Notes: a model not told the origin generated them from the sequence alone. Shown: positions 26,327-35,234, counted from the stretch's first letter. The stretch: 46,396 nucleotides of DNA from an uncultured Ruminococcus sp. (GCA_902802105.1 CADCKR010000008.1:1-46396), one strand, 5' to 3'. Numbers and translations: made by a program.

Positions 26327-26692
26327 ATGTCAAAAAATTTTGAAATATCAACCTTGCTTGATTATTACGGTATGATCCTTACCGACAAGCAGCGTGAGGC
26401 TGTGGAATTCTACTATAATGACGACCTGTCACTCGGAGAGATAGCAGAGAACCTGAATATCTCCCGTCAGGGTGTGCGTGACAGCATAAAGCGCTCGGAA
26501 GCGATACTTTATGAAGCAGAGGAGAAGCTTGGTCTTATGAAGCTCGGAAAGGTGCTGAACGAGAGCCTTGACGTAATAAAAAAGAACATAGACGTCATTG
26601 ATGAACTGAATATAAAAAGATACCGCTCAAACGACATCAACGAGAGCATAAAGGTGATCCTTGCAGAACTTGAAAAGCTCAGGGATATCTGA
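26327..26692 (+). CDS. ylxM: YlxM-family HTH protein (UPF0122), partner of Ffh
   Basis: A 121-residue protein with a sigma-70 region 4-like helix-turn-helix (YYNDDLSLGEIAENLNISRQG, near residues 29-49). In many Firmicutes, ylxM lies just before ffh, as here, and is thought to assist or regulate the signal recognition particle. ACGGAGG precedes the ATG. The C-terminal part is a charged helix with a DVIKKNIDVIDEL segment. The gap to ffh is 44 bases. Confidence 0.9.
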   Translation: MSKNFEISTLLDYYGMILTDKQREAVEFYYNDDLSLGEIAENLNISRQGVRDSIKRSEAILYEAEEKLGLMKLGKVLNESLDVIKKNIDVIDELNIKRYRSNDINESIKVILAELEKLRDI

Positions 26693-26736
26693 TCTCTGCC
26701 GTGTGCGGGACAAAAAAGCAAAAAGGAGTGTGAGAT

Positions 26737-28122
26737 ATGGCATTTGAAGGATTATCCGAAAAGCTGACAGCCGCCTTCAAAAGACTGAGGAACAAGGGCA
26801 AGCTGACTGAAAGCGATGTAAAAAGCGCAATGCGTGAGGTCAGAATGGCACTGCTTGAGGCTGACGTAAACTATAAAGTCGCAAAGGATTTTACTGCTAA
26901 GGTCACAGAAAGAGCAGTAGGTGCCGATGTAATGGAAAGCCTTACGCCTGCTCAGATGGTCATAAAGATCGTCAATGAGGAGCTTACAGAGCTTATGGGC
27001 TCTAAGGAGAGCAGGATAAACTTTGCGTCCAGGCCGCCTACAATAATAATGATGTGCGGTCTACAGGGTTCAGGTAAGACGACTCACAGCGCAAAGCTCG
27101 GCAAGATGCTCAAAAAGCAGGGACACCGTCCGCTGCTTGTTGCCTGCGATGTTTACAGGCCTGCTGCTATAGAACAGCTGAAGGTGGTCGGAACACAGGC
27201 GGGTGTTGCCGTATTTGAGATGGGTCAGGAAGACCCTGTAAATATCGCAAAGACCGCAGTAAAACACGCAAAGGATCACGGCAATGACATCGTTATACTT
27301 GATACCGCAGGCCGTCTGCATATTGATGAGAAGCTTATGAATGAGCTTCGTGAGATAAAGCAGGAGGTAAAACCCAACGAGATACTGCTTGTTGTTGACT
27401 CTATGACAGGACAGGATGCTGTCAACGTAGCAAAGTCATTTGATGAGCTGCTTGATATAACAGGTGTTATCCTTACAAAGCTTGACGGTGATACAAGAGG
27501 CGGCGCTGCGCTTTCTGTAAAGGCAGTCACGGGCAAGCCGATCAAGTTTGCAGGTATAGGCGAGAAGCTGAACGATATCGAGGTGTTCCATCCAGACCGT
27601 ATGGCTTCGAGGATCCTTGACATGGGCGATGTGCTTACCCTTATAGAGGATGCCGAGAACAGGCTCGACCAGAAAAAGGCCGAGGAAATGGCTAAGAAGT
27701 TCCAGCAGAACAAGTTCGATATGAACGACCTTTATGAGCAGATGCAGCAGATAAAGAAGCTCGGTTCAATAAAGGGTATTCTATCAAAGCTTCCCGGACT
27801 TGGCAAGCAGATCAAGGATATGGACTTCGATGAGAAGGCTATGGACAGGGTAGGCGCAATGATACAGTCCATGACAAAAAAGGAGAGGGAGGATCCCAAG
27901 ATCATAAATCCCTCACGCAAAAAGCGTATCGCCGCCGGCAGCGGAATGAAGGTGGAGGATGTAAACCGCCTGATGAAGCAGTTTGAGGAAATGCAGAAGT
28001 TTATGAAGACCATGAACTCAAGAGATAAATACGGCCGCAAAAGACGCCTTCCCGGGCTTGGCGGTATGCCGATAAATCCCGGACTTATTCACGGCCAGGG
28101 CGATTCAAAGCGCAAAAAGTAA
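26737..28122 (+). CDS. ffh: Signal recognition particle protein Ffh
   Basis: The 461-residue GTPase of the signal recognition particle, which delivers ribosomes with exported nascent chains to FtsY at the membrane. An N-terminal four-helix domain is followed by the G domain with GLQGSGKTTHSAKLG, DTAGRLHID and TKLDGDTRGGA. The C-terminal Met-rich M domain (about 300-440) contains MNDLYEQMQQIKKLG and the RNA-binding GSGMKVEDVNRLMKQFEEMQ. AAAGGAG stands before the start. Length and domains are normal. Confidence 0.97.
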   Translation: MAFEGLSEKLTAAFKRLRNKGKLTESDVKSAMREVRMALLEADVNYKVAKDFTAKVTERAVGADVMESLTPAQMVIKIVNEELTELMGSKESRINFASRPPTIIMMCGLQGSGKTTHSAKLGKMLKKQGHRPLLVACDVYRPAAIEQLKVVGTQAGVAVFEMGQEDPVNIAKTAVKHAKDHGNDIVILDTAGRLHIDEKLMNELREIKQEVKPNEILLVVDSMTGQDAVNVAKSFDELLDITGVILTKLDGDTRGGAALSVKAVTGKPIKFAGIGEKLNDIEVFHPDRMASRILDMGDVLTLIEDAENRLDQKKAEEMAKKFQQNKFDMNDLYEQMQQIKKLGSIKGILSKLPGLGKQIKDMDFDEKAMDRVGAMIQSMTKKEREDPKIINPSRKKRIAAGSGMKVEDVNRLMKQFEEMQKFMKTMNSRDKYGRKRRLPGLGGMPINPGLIHGQGDSKRKK

Positions 28123-28223
28123 GCATTATTATACGGTCTTTCATCCAATTATTATTGGTGAAAATATAAAAAACAAAGACTGTGCAAAAGCACAACGTCA
28201 GAATTTATGGAGGTAATTTCAAA

Positions 28224-28472
28224 ATGGCAGTAAAGATCAGACTTCACCGCGTAGGTGCAAAGAAGACTCCCTTCTATCGTGTAGTAGTTGCAGATTCCAG
28301 ATATCCCCGTGACGGCAGATTCATCGAGGAGATCGGTACCTATCATCCCATGGAGAAGGCAGAGAACGATGTTTTCAATGTAGATGCTGAGAAGGCAAAG
28401 AAGTGGATCAGCAACGGTGCACAGCCCACCGATACAGTAAAGGCTCTGCTCAAGAAAAACAACATTATCTGA
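28224..28472 (+). CDS. rpsP: Ribosomal protein bS16
   Basis: An 82-residue 30S protein. ATG 28224 is chosen over the in-frame codon at 28182 because GGAGGTAA lies 7 bases before it and [11 protein letters not shown] is the conserved start. Further conserved parts are [26 protein letters not shown] and the [15 protein letters not shown] helix. A small hairpin (TTCA.CCAAT with ATTGG.GAA) lies in the ffh-rpsP gap of about 100 bases and may be a processing or attenuation site. Confidence 0.96.
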   Translation: MAVKIRLHRVGAKKTPFYRVVVADSRYPRDGRFIEEIGTYHPMEKAENDVFNVDAEKAKKWISNGAQPTDTVKALLKKNNII

Positions 28473-28494
28473 TGTTTGTTATTCGGAGGGAAAA

Positions 28495-28728
28495 ATGGAA
28501 GAGTTACTTGTTTCTATCGTTAAGGGTCTTGTAGAGAAGCTCGATGCTGTAAATGTCACCGTTGATGAAAAGAATGAGGAGGGTGTCGTTGTATATCATC
28601 TTCATGTTGACGAGGATGATATGGGCAGGGTTATCGGCAGACAGGGCAGGATCGCCAAGGCGATACGCACGGTTATGAGATCTGCCGCTGCAAGAAACGA
28701 TGAGAAGATCCAGGTCGAGATCGACTGA
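28495..28728 (+). CDS. khpA: KH-domain RNA-binding protein KhpA
   Basis: A 77-residue single KH-domain protein (formerly YlqC), which works with KhpB in RNA binding and in cell-size control in Firmicutes. The RNA-binding GxxG-like loop is in GRVIGRQGRIAKAIR, and VDEDDMG precedes it. GGAGG lies close to the ATG. It is in its usual place between rpsP and rimM. Confidence 0.93.
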   Translation: MEELLVSIVKGLVEKLDAVNVTVDEKNEEGVVVYHLHVDEDDMGRVIGRQGRIAKAIRTVMRSAAARNDEKIQVEID

Positions 28729-28733
28729 TACTT

Positions 28734-28763
28734 AGGGAAGCCTTTGCGGGTTTCCCTTTTTCT
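28734..28763 (+). terminator. Possible terminator or attenuator between khpA and rimM
   Basis: AGGGAA pairs with TTTCCCT around a 12-base loop, followed by TTTTTC. It lies inside the operon, 25 bases before the rimM start codon, so it may only reduce downstream transcription. Confidence 0.5.
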
Positions 28764-28788
28764 TATTATTTTAGGGGAGGCGGTCAAT

Positions 28789-29298
28789 ATGAAAAAGCAG
28801 TATATAGAGGCCGGAAAGATCGTCGGCACACACGGTCTTAAAGGTGAGGTGCGCATCGACCCGTGGTGTGACAGCGCGGAATTTCTCTGCCGGTTCAGGC
28901 GGCTTTTCGATGCATCGGGAAATGAAATGAAGGTAATAGGCGCAAAGGTGCATAAAAATATAGCTATCATACATTTTGACGGTATAAGTAAGGTCGAGCA
29001 GGCCGATATGCTCAGAGGCAGGGTCGTGTTTATCGACAGGAATGACGTGCGCCTGCCCAAGGGCACCCACTTTGTGCAGGACCTTATAGGGCTGAGTGTT
29101 GAAGATGCCGACAACGGTACTGTTTACGGCAAAATAACCGATGTTATCAAGACCGGAGCAAACGATGTATATCAGGTCACAAAGGACGGCCGTGACTACC
29201 TTGTGCCGGTAATACCTGATGTCGTTATCGAAAAGGACGTTGACGGCGGTGTTATCCGTATAAGACCTATGAAGGGAATTTTTGACGATGAGGATTGA
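28789..29298 (+). CDS. rimM: Ribosome maturation factor RimM
   Basis: A 169-residue 16S rRNA processing factor that binds uS19 and helps mature the 30S head. ATG 28789 is preferred over 28744 because GGGGAGG lies 8 bases upstream and the family start, AGKIVGTHGLKGEVRI, follows. The PRC-barrel half holds LIGLSVEDADNG and the DYLVPVIPDVV segment. It overlaps trmD by 11 bases, so the two are coupled. Confidence 0.95.
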   Translation: MKKQYIEAGKIVGTHGLKGEVRIDPWCDSAEFLCRFRRLFDASGNEMKVIGAKVHKNIAIIHFDGISKVEQADMLRGRVVFIDRNDVRLPKGTHFVQDLIGLSVEDADNGTVYGKITDVIKTGANDVYQVTKDGRDYLVPVIPDVVIEKDVDGGVIRIRPMKGIFDDED

Positions 29299-30019
29299 TA
29301 TTATCACGCTTTTTCCTGAAATGTGCGATGCTGTGCTGAATGAGAGCGTTATCGGCAGAGCAAGGAAAAAGGGTGCGGTCGAGCTTGAATGCCATCAGAT
29401 CAGGGACTTTGCGTTTGACAAGCATAAGCGCGTGGACGATTCGACCTACGGCGGCGGTATGGGTATGCTTATGATGGCTGAGCCGATAGCCCTGTGCTTT
29501 GAGGCTCTCTGCAATACACTTGGCAAAAGACCGCATTTTATATATATGTCACCCAAGGGCAGGGTGCTTACTCAGCAAAGGGTCAAGGAGCTTGCGCAGC
29601 TTGAAAACATTGCTGTTCTCTGCGGGCACTATGAGGGCGTTGACCAACGTGTGCTTGATGAATTTGTCGATGAGGAGATCTCTATAGGCGACTTTGTGCT
29701 TACAGGCGGCGAGCTTCCGGCTCTTGTGCTTGCCGACAGTGTGTGCAGGATGATACCCGGAGTGTTGTCGGATGATCTTTGCTTTGAGGAGGAGAGCCAC
29801 TATAACGGCCTTCTTGAGTATCCTCAGTATACAAAGCCCTCGGAATGGCGCGGTAAGACGGTTCCGGATGTGCTTCTGAGCGGACATCATGCCAATATTG
29901 AGCAGTGGAGAAGGGAAAATTCCCTTCTTGAAACGGCAAGGCTGCGGCCGGATCTTCTCGGCAGGGCTGAGCTTACCGAAAAGGATATAAGGTTCCTGAG
30001 ATCAAAGGGGATAATATAG
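29288..30019 (+). CDS. trmD: tRNA (guanine-37-N1)-methyltransferase TrmD
   Basis: A SPOUT-class enzyme that makes m1G37 in tRNA and so prevents +1 frameshifting. The start is ATG 29288, inside the end of rimM; a TTG two codons earlier is less likely. The protein has 243 residues with MRIDIITLFPEM, DDSTYGGGMGMLMM, the trefoil-knot YEGVDQRVL and SIGDFVLTGGELPAL. The C-terminal helical domain is complete. It closes the ylxM-ffh-rpsP-khpA-rimM-trmD operon, and the order matches Firmicutes in general; rplS does not follow in the window. Confidence 0.96.
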   Translation: MRIDIITLFPEMCDAVLNESVIGRARKKGAVELECHQIRDFAFDKHKRVDDSTYGGGMGMLMMAEPIALCFEALCNTLGKRPHFIYMSPKGRVLTQQRVKELAQLENIAVLCGHYEGVDQRVLDEFVDEEISIGDFVLTGGELPALVLADSVCRMIPGVLSDDLCFEEESHYNGLLEYPQYTKPSEWRGKTVPDVLLSGHHANIEQWRRENSLLETARLRPDLLGRAELTEKDIRFLRSKGII

Positions 30020-30480
30020 CAAATGAGAGCATTTTTGTGTTAAACTCAGGCCGGATAAAATATATGCAAAAATACGGATATTATGCAATAAGATACTTTT
30101 CGGGCGATTTTTTGATTCTTTAAATGAATGAAAAGATATATTTTTCATTGATAATGTATAAATATGCATTAAATATATATTATCGTGTCATTTTGATGTT
30201 GAAGAAAAAATTCGTTTTCTACAAAATTTTTCACATGATGCCTACAAAAAATTGTTATTATATCCAAAAATATCGAAAATTGGAATATTGACGCAAAATT
30301 AAATTCCAGATTATGCATAAATTTCCAGATTTACCGGAAATTATTACACAAAAAATGCCAAAAAATCGAAAAAACTCTTTATCAAGCATAAAAGTTTTCC
30401 ACAAATACAGCATTTTGCACAAAAAAGAGCTTGTCTGAAAGAAACCGAATCGTACATAAAACCAAAGTTTCAGAAAATAG
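30020..30480. other. AT-rich intergenic region between trmD and ptsH promoter
   Basis: No convincing open reading frame on either strand. The sequence is strongly AT-rich with many TTTTCC and AAAATT runs and short inverted repeats. No clear terminator for trmD is seen. Confidence 0.6.
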
Positions 30481-30508
30481 TTGAATATTGCTCAAATTAT
30501 GCTATAAT
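30481..30508 (+). promoter_or_regulatory. Promoter of ptsH
   Basis: TTGAAT (30481-30486), 16 bases, exact TATAAT (30503-30508), about 90 bases before the HPr start codon. Confidence 0.65.
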
Positions 30509-30516
30509 TGTAGTGT

Positions 30517-30560
30517 AAATCAAGGTGGCCGAAGGAAATTCCGAGGATGCTTTGATGGAT
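30517..30560 (+). promoter_or_regulatory. Structured 5-prime leader of ptsH
   Basis: Just after the predicted start site the leader can fold ATCAA with TTTGAT around a GC-rich segment that also contains the perfect palindrome GGAAATTCC. No known riboswitch class is recognised. It could be a protein-binding or RNA-stability element. Confidence 0.35.
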
Positions 30561-30597
30561 GTTAAGGGGATATATTTATTCTTGAGGAGGAATATGA

Positions 30598-30861
30598 ATG
30601 TTCGTTAAAGAAGTAATGGTTCAGAATCAGGTAGGTCTTCATGCACGTCCTGCAACTTTCTTCATCCAGAAGGCTAATGAATTCAAGTCTTCTATCTGGA
30701 TCGAAAAGGAAGAGAGAAGAGTAAACGCAAAGAGCCTTCTTGGCGTTCTTTCACTCGGTATTGTCGGCGGTACAACCATTAAGGTAATGGCTGACGGCGC
30801 AGACGAGGAAACTGCTGTTGAGAGTCTTGTAAAGCTGATTCAGTCAGGTTTTTCTGAGTAA
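30598..30861 (+). CDS. ptsH: HPr phosphocarrier protein
   Basis: An 87-residue HPr. The catalytic His15 stands in GLHARPA and the HPrK-regulated Ser46 in NAKSLLGVLSL, both at the canonical positions, so it can serve both sugar transport and carbon-catabolite control. AGGAGG is 7 bases before the ATG. No EI, EII or HPr kinase gene is nearby. The gene is monocistronic, with its own promoter and terminator. Confidence 0.96.
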   Translation: MFVKEVMVQNQVGLHARPATFFIQKANEFKSSIWIEKEERRVNAKSLLGVLSLGIVGGTTIKVMADGADEETAVESLVKLIQSGFSE

Positions 30862-30883
30862 TATTATTTACCAGGCAGCTATG

Positions 30884-30911
30884 GGCACCGTTTCAGGACG
30901 GTGCCTTTTTG
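30884..30911 (+). terminator. Intrinsic terminator of ptsH
   Basis: GGCACCGT and ACGGTGCC form an 8-bp stem with a 6-base loop, followed by TTTTTG. Confidence 0.9.
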
Positions 30912-30940
30912 TTATGTCAGGCGCTTTTATTTGTGACTAT

Positions 30941-30988
30941 AAAAACATCCGGCAGTGACCATTTACGGAAACTGCCGGATATTTTTTG
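30941..30988 (-). terminator. Terminator of the nfn operon
   Basis: ATCCGGCAGT and ACTGCCGGAT form a perfect 10-bp stem, with A-run on the left and T-run on the right. It lies 27 bases from the nfnB stop on the minus strand, and could also back up the ptsH terminator. Confidence 0.85.
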
Positions 30989-31014
30989 TACTGTCATACC
31001 TTTTCGGGAGCCTT

Positions 31015-32418
31015 TTAAGAATTTTGATGTTTGTTCCTTATATATTCGTCAATAGCCTTTGCAGCGGCCTTGCCTGCGCCCATTGCCAATATTACGGTTG
31101 CGGCACCTGTTACGGCATCTCCGCCGGCATATACGCCCTCACGGCTCGTAAGACCGCCTTCGCCGTCCGTTACGATACAGCCCTTGCTGTTGGCCGTAAG
31201 TCCTGGCGTTGTTGAGCGGATAAGCGGGTTGGGGCTTGTGCCGATGGCGATTATCATTGTATCTACCTCTAAGGTGAACTGGCAGCCTTCCTTCACTACC
31301 GGTCTCCTTCTGCCGCTTGCGTCAGGCTCGCCAAGTTCCATCTCGTCACATCGTACAGCGCATACCTCGCCGTTCTCGTCGCCGATGATCTCAACAGGAT
31401 TGCACAATGTTTTGAAGATTATGCCTTCCTCCATAGCGTGTTCTACTTCTTCCTTACGTGCCGGCAACTCCTCCATGCCTCTGCGGTAAACGATATAGAC
31501 CTCCTCGGCGCCCATTCGCATTGCCGACCTTGCAGCATCCATTGCCACATTTCCTCCGCCTGCAACAGCTACCCTGCGGCTGTGCTTTATGGGTGTCTTG
31601 CTTCCGGGCTTGTAGGCCTTCATCAGGTTTATTCTTGTAAGGTATTCGTTTGCAGAGTAAACCCCCTTCAGGCTTTCGCCGGGAATGTTCATAAATCTCG
31701 GCAGACCTGCACCGCTTCCGATGTATACAGCCTCGTTGCCCATATCGAACAGCTCGTCTATCGTGAGCACCTTGCCGATTACCATATTTGTTTCTATGTC
31801 AACGCCAAGGGCTTTAAGGTTATCTATTTCTTTCTGCACGATAAGCTTAGGCAGACGGAATTCCGGTATGCCGTAAACAAGCACGCCGCCCGCAAGATGC
31901 AGCGCTTCATATACAGTTACCTTATAGCCAAGCTTTGCAAGGTCGCCTGCCGCTGTAAGACCGCTCGGACCTGCGCCGATGATCGCTGCCTTATGTCCGT
32001 TCTGGGCAGGCGGTACGGGCTTTTCGGTGCTGTGTTCACGGTGGTAATCTGCAACAAATCTTTCAAGCCTGCCAATGCCCACGCTTTCGCCCTTTATGCC
32101 CCTTACACACTTGCTTTCGCACTGTCTTTCCTGAGGGCATACACGTCCGCACACTGCCGGAAGTGAGCTTGACTGCGATATTATCTGATATGCACCCTCC
32201 ATGTCCTCGCTGGCTACTCTTTCGATAAATGCCGGTATATTTATTGATACGGGACAGGCGGTAGTACACGGCTTGTTCTTGCAGTTAAGACAGCGGTTAG
32301 CTTCGCTGACAGCCATTTCGTAGGTATAGCCGAGAGCTACCTCGTCAAAGTTTCTTTTTCTTATTTCAGGGTCCTGCACAGGCATAGGACATTTCTCATT
32401 GCTCATGTTCTTAGCCAT
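31015..32418 (-). CDS. nfnB: NfnB-like large subunit of NADH-dependent ferredoxin:NADP oxidoreductase
   Basis: A 467-residue GltD-type flavoprotein. Paired with the gene just upstream it fits the Nfn electron-bifurcating transhydrogenase, which couples ferredoxin and NADH to NADP reduction. The iron-sulfur ligands are in CLNCKNKPCTTACP and CGRVCPQERQCESKC. FAD- and NADPH-binding GxGxxG motifs are in IGAGPSGLTAAGDLA and VAGGGNVAMDAARSA, and the C-terminal GGDAVTGAATVI is present. Glutamate synthase small subunit is the other possible name, but no large-subunit gltB is beside it. AAGGAGG stands before the start; the gap to nfnA is one base. Confidence 0.87.
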   Translation of the reverse strand: MAKNMSNEKCPMPVQDPEIRKRNFDEVALGYTYEMAVSEANRCLNCKNKPCTTACPVSINIPAFIERVASEDMEGAYQIISQSSSLPAVCGRVCPQERQCESKCVRGIKGESVGIGRLERFVADYHREHSTEKPVPPAQNGHKAAIIGAGPSGLTAAGDLAKLGYKVTVYEALHLAGGVLVYGIPEFRLPKLIVQKEIDNLKALGVDIETNMVIGKVLTIDELFDMGNEAVYIGSGAGLPRFMNIPGESLKGVYSANEYLTRINLMKAYKPGSKTPIKHSRRVAVAGGGNVAMDAARSAMRMGAEEVYIVYRRGMEELPARKEEVEHAMEEGIIFKTLCNPVEIIGDENGEVCAVRCDEMELGEPDASGRRRPVVKEGCQFTLEVDTMIIAIGTSPNPLIRSTTPGLTANSKGCIVTDGEGGLTSREGVYAGGDAVTGAATVILAMGAGKAAAKAIDEYIRNKHQNS

Positions 32419-32419
32419 C

Positions 32420-33262
32420 TTACTGAACCTCCTTGTTCAAAAGCTCGCACGATGCCTCACGCGCGTGTGTTTCAAATTCCTTATACATTGTTCCTCTGTG
32501 CATAGCTTCATCAAAGTCTACCAGATGACCGTCAAAATCAGGACCGTCAACACAGGCAAACTTTGTTTCTCCGCCTACCGTCAGACGGCAGCCGCCGCAC
32601 ATTCCCGTGCCGTCGATCATTATGGGGTTCATGCTTACTATAGTTTTAATGTTGTACTTTTTTGTAAGCAGGCAGACGAATTTCATCATTATAAGCGGAC
32701 CTATGGCAATGACCTCATCGTATTGATTGCCTTCATTGATGAGCTGTTCAAGTGCATTTGTTACAAGCCCCTTTGTGCCGTAGCTTCCGTCATCAGTCAT
32801 AATGCGAAGCTCTGAGCTTGCGCTTCTGAACTCATCCTCTAATATAACAAGCTCCTTGTTTCTGAAGCCTACAATGCTGTGTACCTCACAGCCAAGACCT
32901 TTCAGCTTTTTTGCAATAGGATAAGCTATTGCACAGCCTACGCCTCCGCCGATCACAGCGACCTTTTTGAGCCCATCAACTTCACTCGGACGTCCGAGCG
33001 GGCCGACAAAATCATGCAGGCTGTCGCCCTCGCTGAGTGTGTCAAGCTCCATAGTGGAACCTCCGACGATCTGATAAATGATCGTTACGGTACCTTTTTC
33101 GCGGTCGAAGTCAGCTATAGTAAGAGGAACACGCTCGCTGTCTTCTTTTGCACGGAAAATAATAAACTGACCCGGCTCTGCCTTTTTTGCGATCAGCGGT
33201 GCTTCTATCTCCATAAGAGATACAGTCGGGTTCAGGGATCTTTTCTTTACTATCCTGTACAT
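32420..33262 (-). CDS. nfnA: NfnA-like small subunit (FAD/[2Fe-2S] ferredoxin-NADP reductase type)
   Basis: A 280-residue subunit with a ferredoxin-NADP reductase fold, related to the PyrK/sulfide-dehydrogenase electron-transfer subunits. The FAD-binding RVPLTIADF strand, the NAD-binding VIGGGVGCAIAYPIAK and the C-terminal [2Fe-2S] ligands in TGMCGGCRL and KFACVDGPDFDG are all visible. It sits directly before the NfnB-like gene, with stop and start one base apart, so they are co-translated. Together they probably balance reduced ferredoxin, NADH and NADPH in a fermenting cell. Confidence 0.87.
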   Translation of the reverse strand: MYRIVKKRSLNPTVSLMEIEAPLIAKKAEPGQFIIFRAKEDSERVPLTIADFDREKGTVTIIYQIVGGSTMELDTLSEGDSLHDFVGPLGRPSEVDGLKKVAVIGGGVGCAIAYPIAKKLKGLGCEVHSIVGFRNKELVILEDEFRSASSELRIMTDDGSYGTKGLVTNALEQLINEGNQYDEVIAIGPLIMMKFVCLLTKKYNIKTIVSMNPIMIDGTGMCGGCRLTVGGETKFACVDGPDFDGHLVDFDEAMHRGTMYKEFETHAREASCELLNKEVQ

Positions 33263-33333
33263 TACGGTACGTTCCTTTCTTGTTAAATATGCATAAAACG
33301 GCCTTATACGCCATTATACTATGACAATTAATT

Positions 33334-33362
33334 ATTATATCATAATTGCCTGATTTGCACAA
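33334..33362 (-). promoter_or_regulatory. Predicted promoter of the nfn operon
   Basis: Minus strand TTGTGC (33362-33357), 17 bases, TATAAT (33339-33334), about 70 bases ahead of nfnA. Confidence 0.5.
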
Positions 33363-33623
33363 GTAATATTCAATAAAACGCTGCGATAAAATTCTGTAAG
33401 CTCAATAAACGTGTGATTCTCATTTTTTTCTTATAAATCACAAAACTGAAACCTTCTCCGAAACAAGCGAAAATCTCGCTGTTCAAGCGGATTTATATCT
33501 GGAAAATGGTAACGGGAAGTTTTGTATTTTAATGGCAAAAAAAGAAAAAAATGAAATAATTATCATTGCGGATGCAAATTTATGTGATATTTGTTAATTT
33601 TTTATTTTTTATATATTCAACAT
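33363..33623. other. AT-rich divergent intergenic region
   Basis: Between the nfn promoter and the AraC-type promoter. No open reading frame is convincing. It is mostly A and T with short TTTTTT runs, and no repeat of the dispersed families is seen. Confidence 0.6.
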
Positions 33624-33652
33624 TTGACAAATCGTAAAAATGATATTATAAT
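33624..33652 (+). promoter_or_regulatory. Promoter of the AraC-type regulator gene
   Basis: Exact TTGACA (33624-33629), 17 bases, exact TATAAT (33647-33652). It leaves a leader of about 200 nt, with a possible 17-codon leader reading frame starting at a GTG near 33681 after GGGCGGTG. Confidence 0.75.
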
Positions 33653-33860
33653 ATAAATGACGACAAAAAAAGGGCGGTGAAAGTGCTAAAAATTGGTATA
33701 ATGATACAAAAATGCGGTGTATTTTACCAAAAATAACATTAGCCATTTTACGGCAAAATCTTTTTGACTTAAACAATTTTTTGACTGAATTATTTTGAAA
33801 AAAACGGATGGCACTCATAATTATACACGCTGTCCGGAGTTAAAGCAAGGAGTCGGAAAT

Positions 33861-34751
33861 ATGCAGCACGATGAACTAATGAGTCTTAAGGAAACAGGGC
33901 AGAAGGGGGATTTTCTGTTACCTTATGTCATAAGTAAGACGGTCATGCCGGATTACTATACTACCTTTCCTATGCATTGGCATGATGAAATGGAGATTGT
34001 CTATGTTGAGGAAGGCGAATTTATAGAATGTGTTGATTTTGAAGAGTATCATGTCAAGAAGGGGGACATAGTCCTTATCAATCCGTCGGTTCTCCACTCG
34101 TTCAGGCAGTATGAGAACAGCAGGACAGTATTTCGCAGCGTGATATTCAATATGAATCTTCTTACAGGCAACAGCACGGATGCCTGCTCGATAAAGTATT
34201 TTGTACCCTTTGTCGAGAACGGCTACATCTCGCCTGTTGTTATAACTACTGAGGATCCTCATTACGAGGAGGTCTGCAGCAGAGTGAAGAATATGATATC
34301 GGTATATCACGAAAAGAGCGAGTGCTTTGAGATAAGGCTGAAGGCAGAGGTATACGGTTTGTTCTATGTGCTCTTCAAGGATGTGTTCATCAATGATTCG
34401 GGCGAGATGGGCATCAAGGATGTTACCACAAAGAACATAAAGGCCATCATTGATTACATCAACGAGAACTACATGAACAACATCACTATTGATGAGCTTG
34501 CAGAAACGGTCAACCTCAGCAAGCATTACTTCATGCGTTTCTTCAAAAAATACATGGGTATGACCTGTATCGAATACATAAATGACTATCGTCTTAACAT
34601 TGCATCCAACCTTCTGCTGACCACACGTGTACAGATCACGGAGGTCGCCGCCAGCATCGGCATCACTAATCTGTCTTATTTCAACAGGATATTCAAGAAG
34701 AAGTTCCACATGACACCAAAGGAATATCGTTACAGTATTTCAAACAGGTAG
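33861..34751 (+). CDS. AraC-family transcriptional regulator with cupin domain
   Basis: A 296-residue regulator. ATG 33861 is chosen, with AAGGAG 8 bases before it, not the in-frame ATG at 33795. Residues about 20-95 form an AraC-type cupin sensor domain (PMHWHDEMEIVYV and KGDIVLINPSVLHSF). The C-terminal pair of helix-turn-helices lies at about 190-290 (ITIDELAETVNLSKHYFMR, then ITEVAASIGITNLSYFNRIF and HMTPKEYR). Such proteins often control sugar utilisation genes, but no target is beside it. It is monocistronic. Confidence 0.9.
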   Translation: MQHDELMSLKETGQKGDFLLPYVISKTVMPDYYTTFPMHWHDEMEIVYVEEGEFIECVDFEEYHVKKGDIVLINPSVLHSFRQYENSRTVFRSVIFNMNLLTGNSTDACSIKYFVPFVENGYISPVVITTEDPHYEEVCSRVKNMISVYHEKSECFEIRLKAEVYGLFYVLFKDVFINDSGEMGIKDVTTKNIKAIIDYINENYMNNITIDELAETVNLSKHYFMRFFKKYMGMTCIEYINDYRLNIASNLLLTTRVQITEVAASIGITNLSYFNRIFKKKFHMTPKEYRYSISNR

Positions 34752-34829
34752 CATTCTTTTTCTGGATCCGGCATCACCGCCCGTATGATTTGACGTTCAG
34801 GATCGGAAAGAAAAAAGCAAGACCTTGTC

Positions 34830-34882
34830 GGGGCTGTGAAAGAATGATGAAAGCTTCATCATATCTTCACAGCTCCTTTTTT
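34830..34882 (+). terminator. Terminator after the AraC-type gene
   Basis: A long stem (GGGGCTGTGAA and TTCACAGCTCC outside, ATGATGAA and TTCATCAT inside) is followed by TTTTTT. Confidence 0.88.
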
Positions 34883-34883
34883 A

Positions 34884-34985
34884 GTGCTTTCGGCGCAGGC
34901 TCTGCGCCGAATTGGGAGCGGCAGATCAAATTCAGCGGTTTTAGGAAGGGTTCCCCCGTGTAACCTGCCGGCGCAAAATTGATCA
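34884..34985. repeat. Fragments of dispersed repeat-like sequence upstream of rpsL
   Basis: GGCGCAGGCTCTGCGCCG resembles the palindromic segment near 12210-12230 and at 97-111, and GGGAGCGGCAG recalls copy A. A TTCCC.CGTGTAACCTG motif recurs near 41720-41736. These look like decayed pieces of repeats shared across the window. Confidence 0.4.
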
Positions 34986-35034
34986 TAAATTGATTTTCGT
35001 AAATTGATTTTCAATGAATTTGATAATTTCGGGG

Positions 35035-35064
35035 TTGACAAATGAAGGGAAGATGTGGTAGAAT
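35035..35064 (+). promoter_or_regulatory. Promoter of the rpsL-rpsG-fusA operon
   Basis: Exact TTGACA (35035-35040), 18 bases, TAGAAT (35059-35064). The leader to rpsL is about 165 nt. Confidence 0.7.
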
Positions 35065-35234
35065 AAATACTTGTGAGCGAATAGCTTGCCGAGGTAAATT
35101 TTGCTGTGAAGGTTCAATATAAATAGCGTAAAAGCGTTGGATTTTACGGTGAAATTGAATAAAGCGCTGTTTACCGGCACATACTTTTGTATGGCCGTTG
35201 AACATATATTTTTTGAGCAAGGAGGTGCAGTGAA

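Noticed and set aside
30020-30480. Origin of replication or DnaA-box cluster in the AT-rich gap
   Set aside because: TTATNCACA-like boxes are not clustered, and no dnaA, dnaN or parAB gene is near.
31438-32166. 242-codon plus-strand frame opposite nfnB
   Set aside because: It is Cys- and His-rich only because the opposite strand carries iron-sulfur motifs; no start signal.
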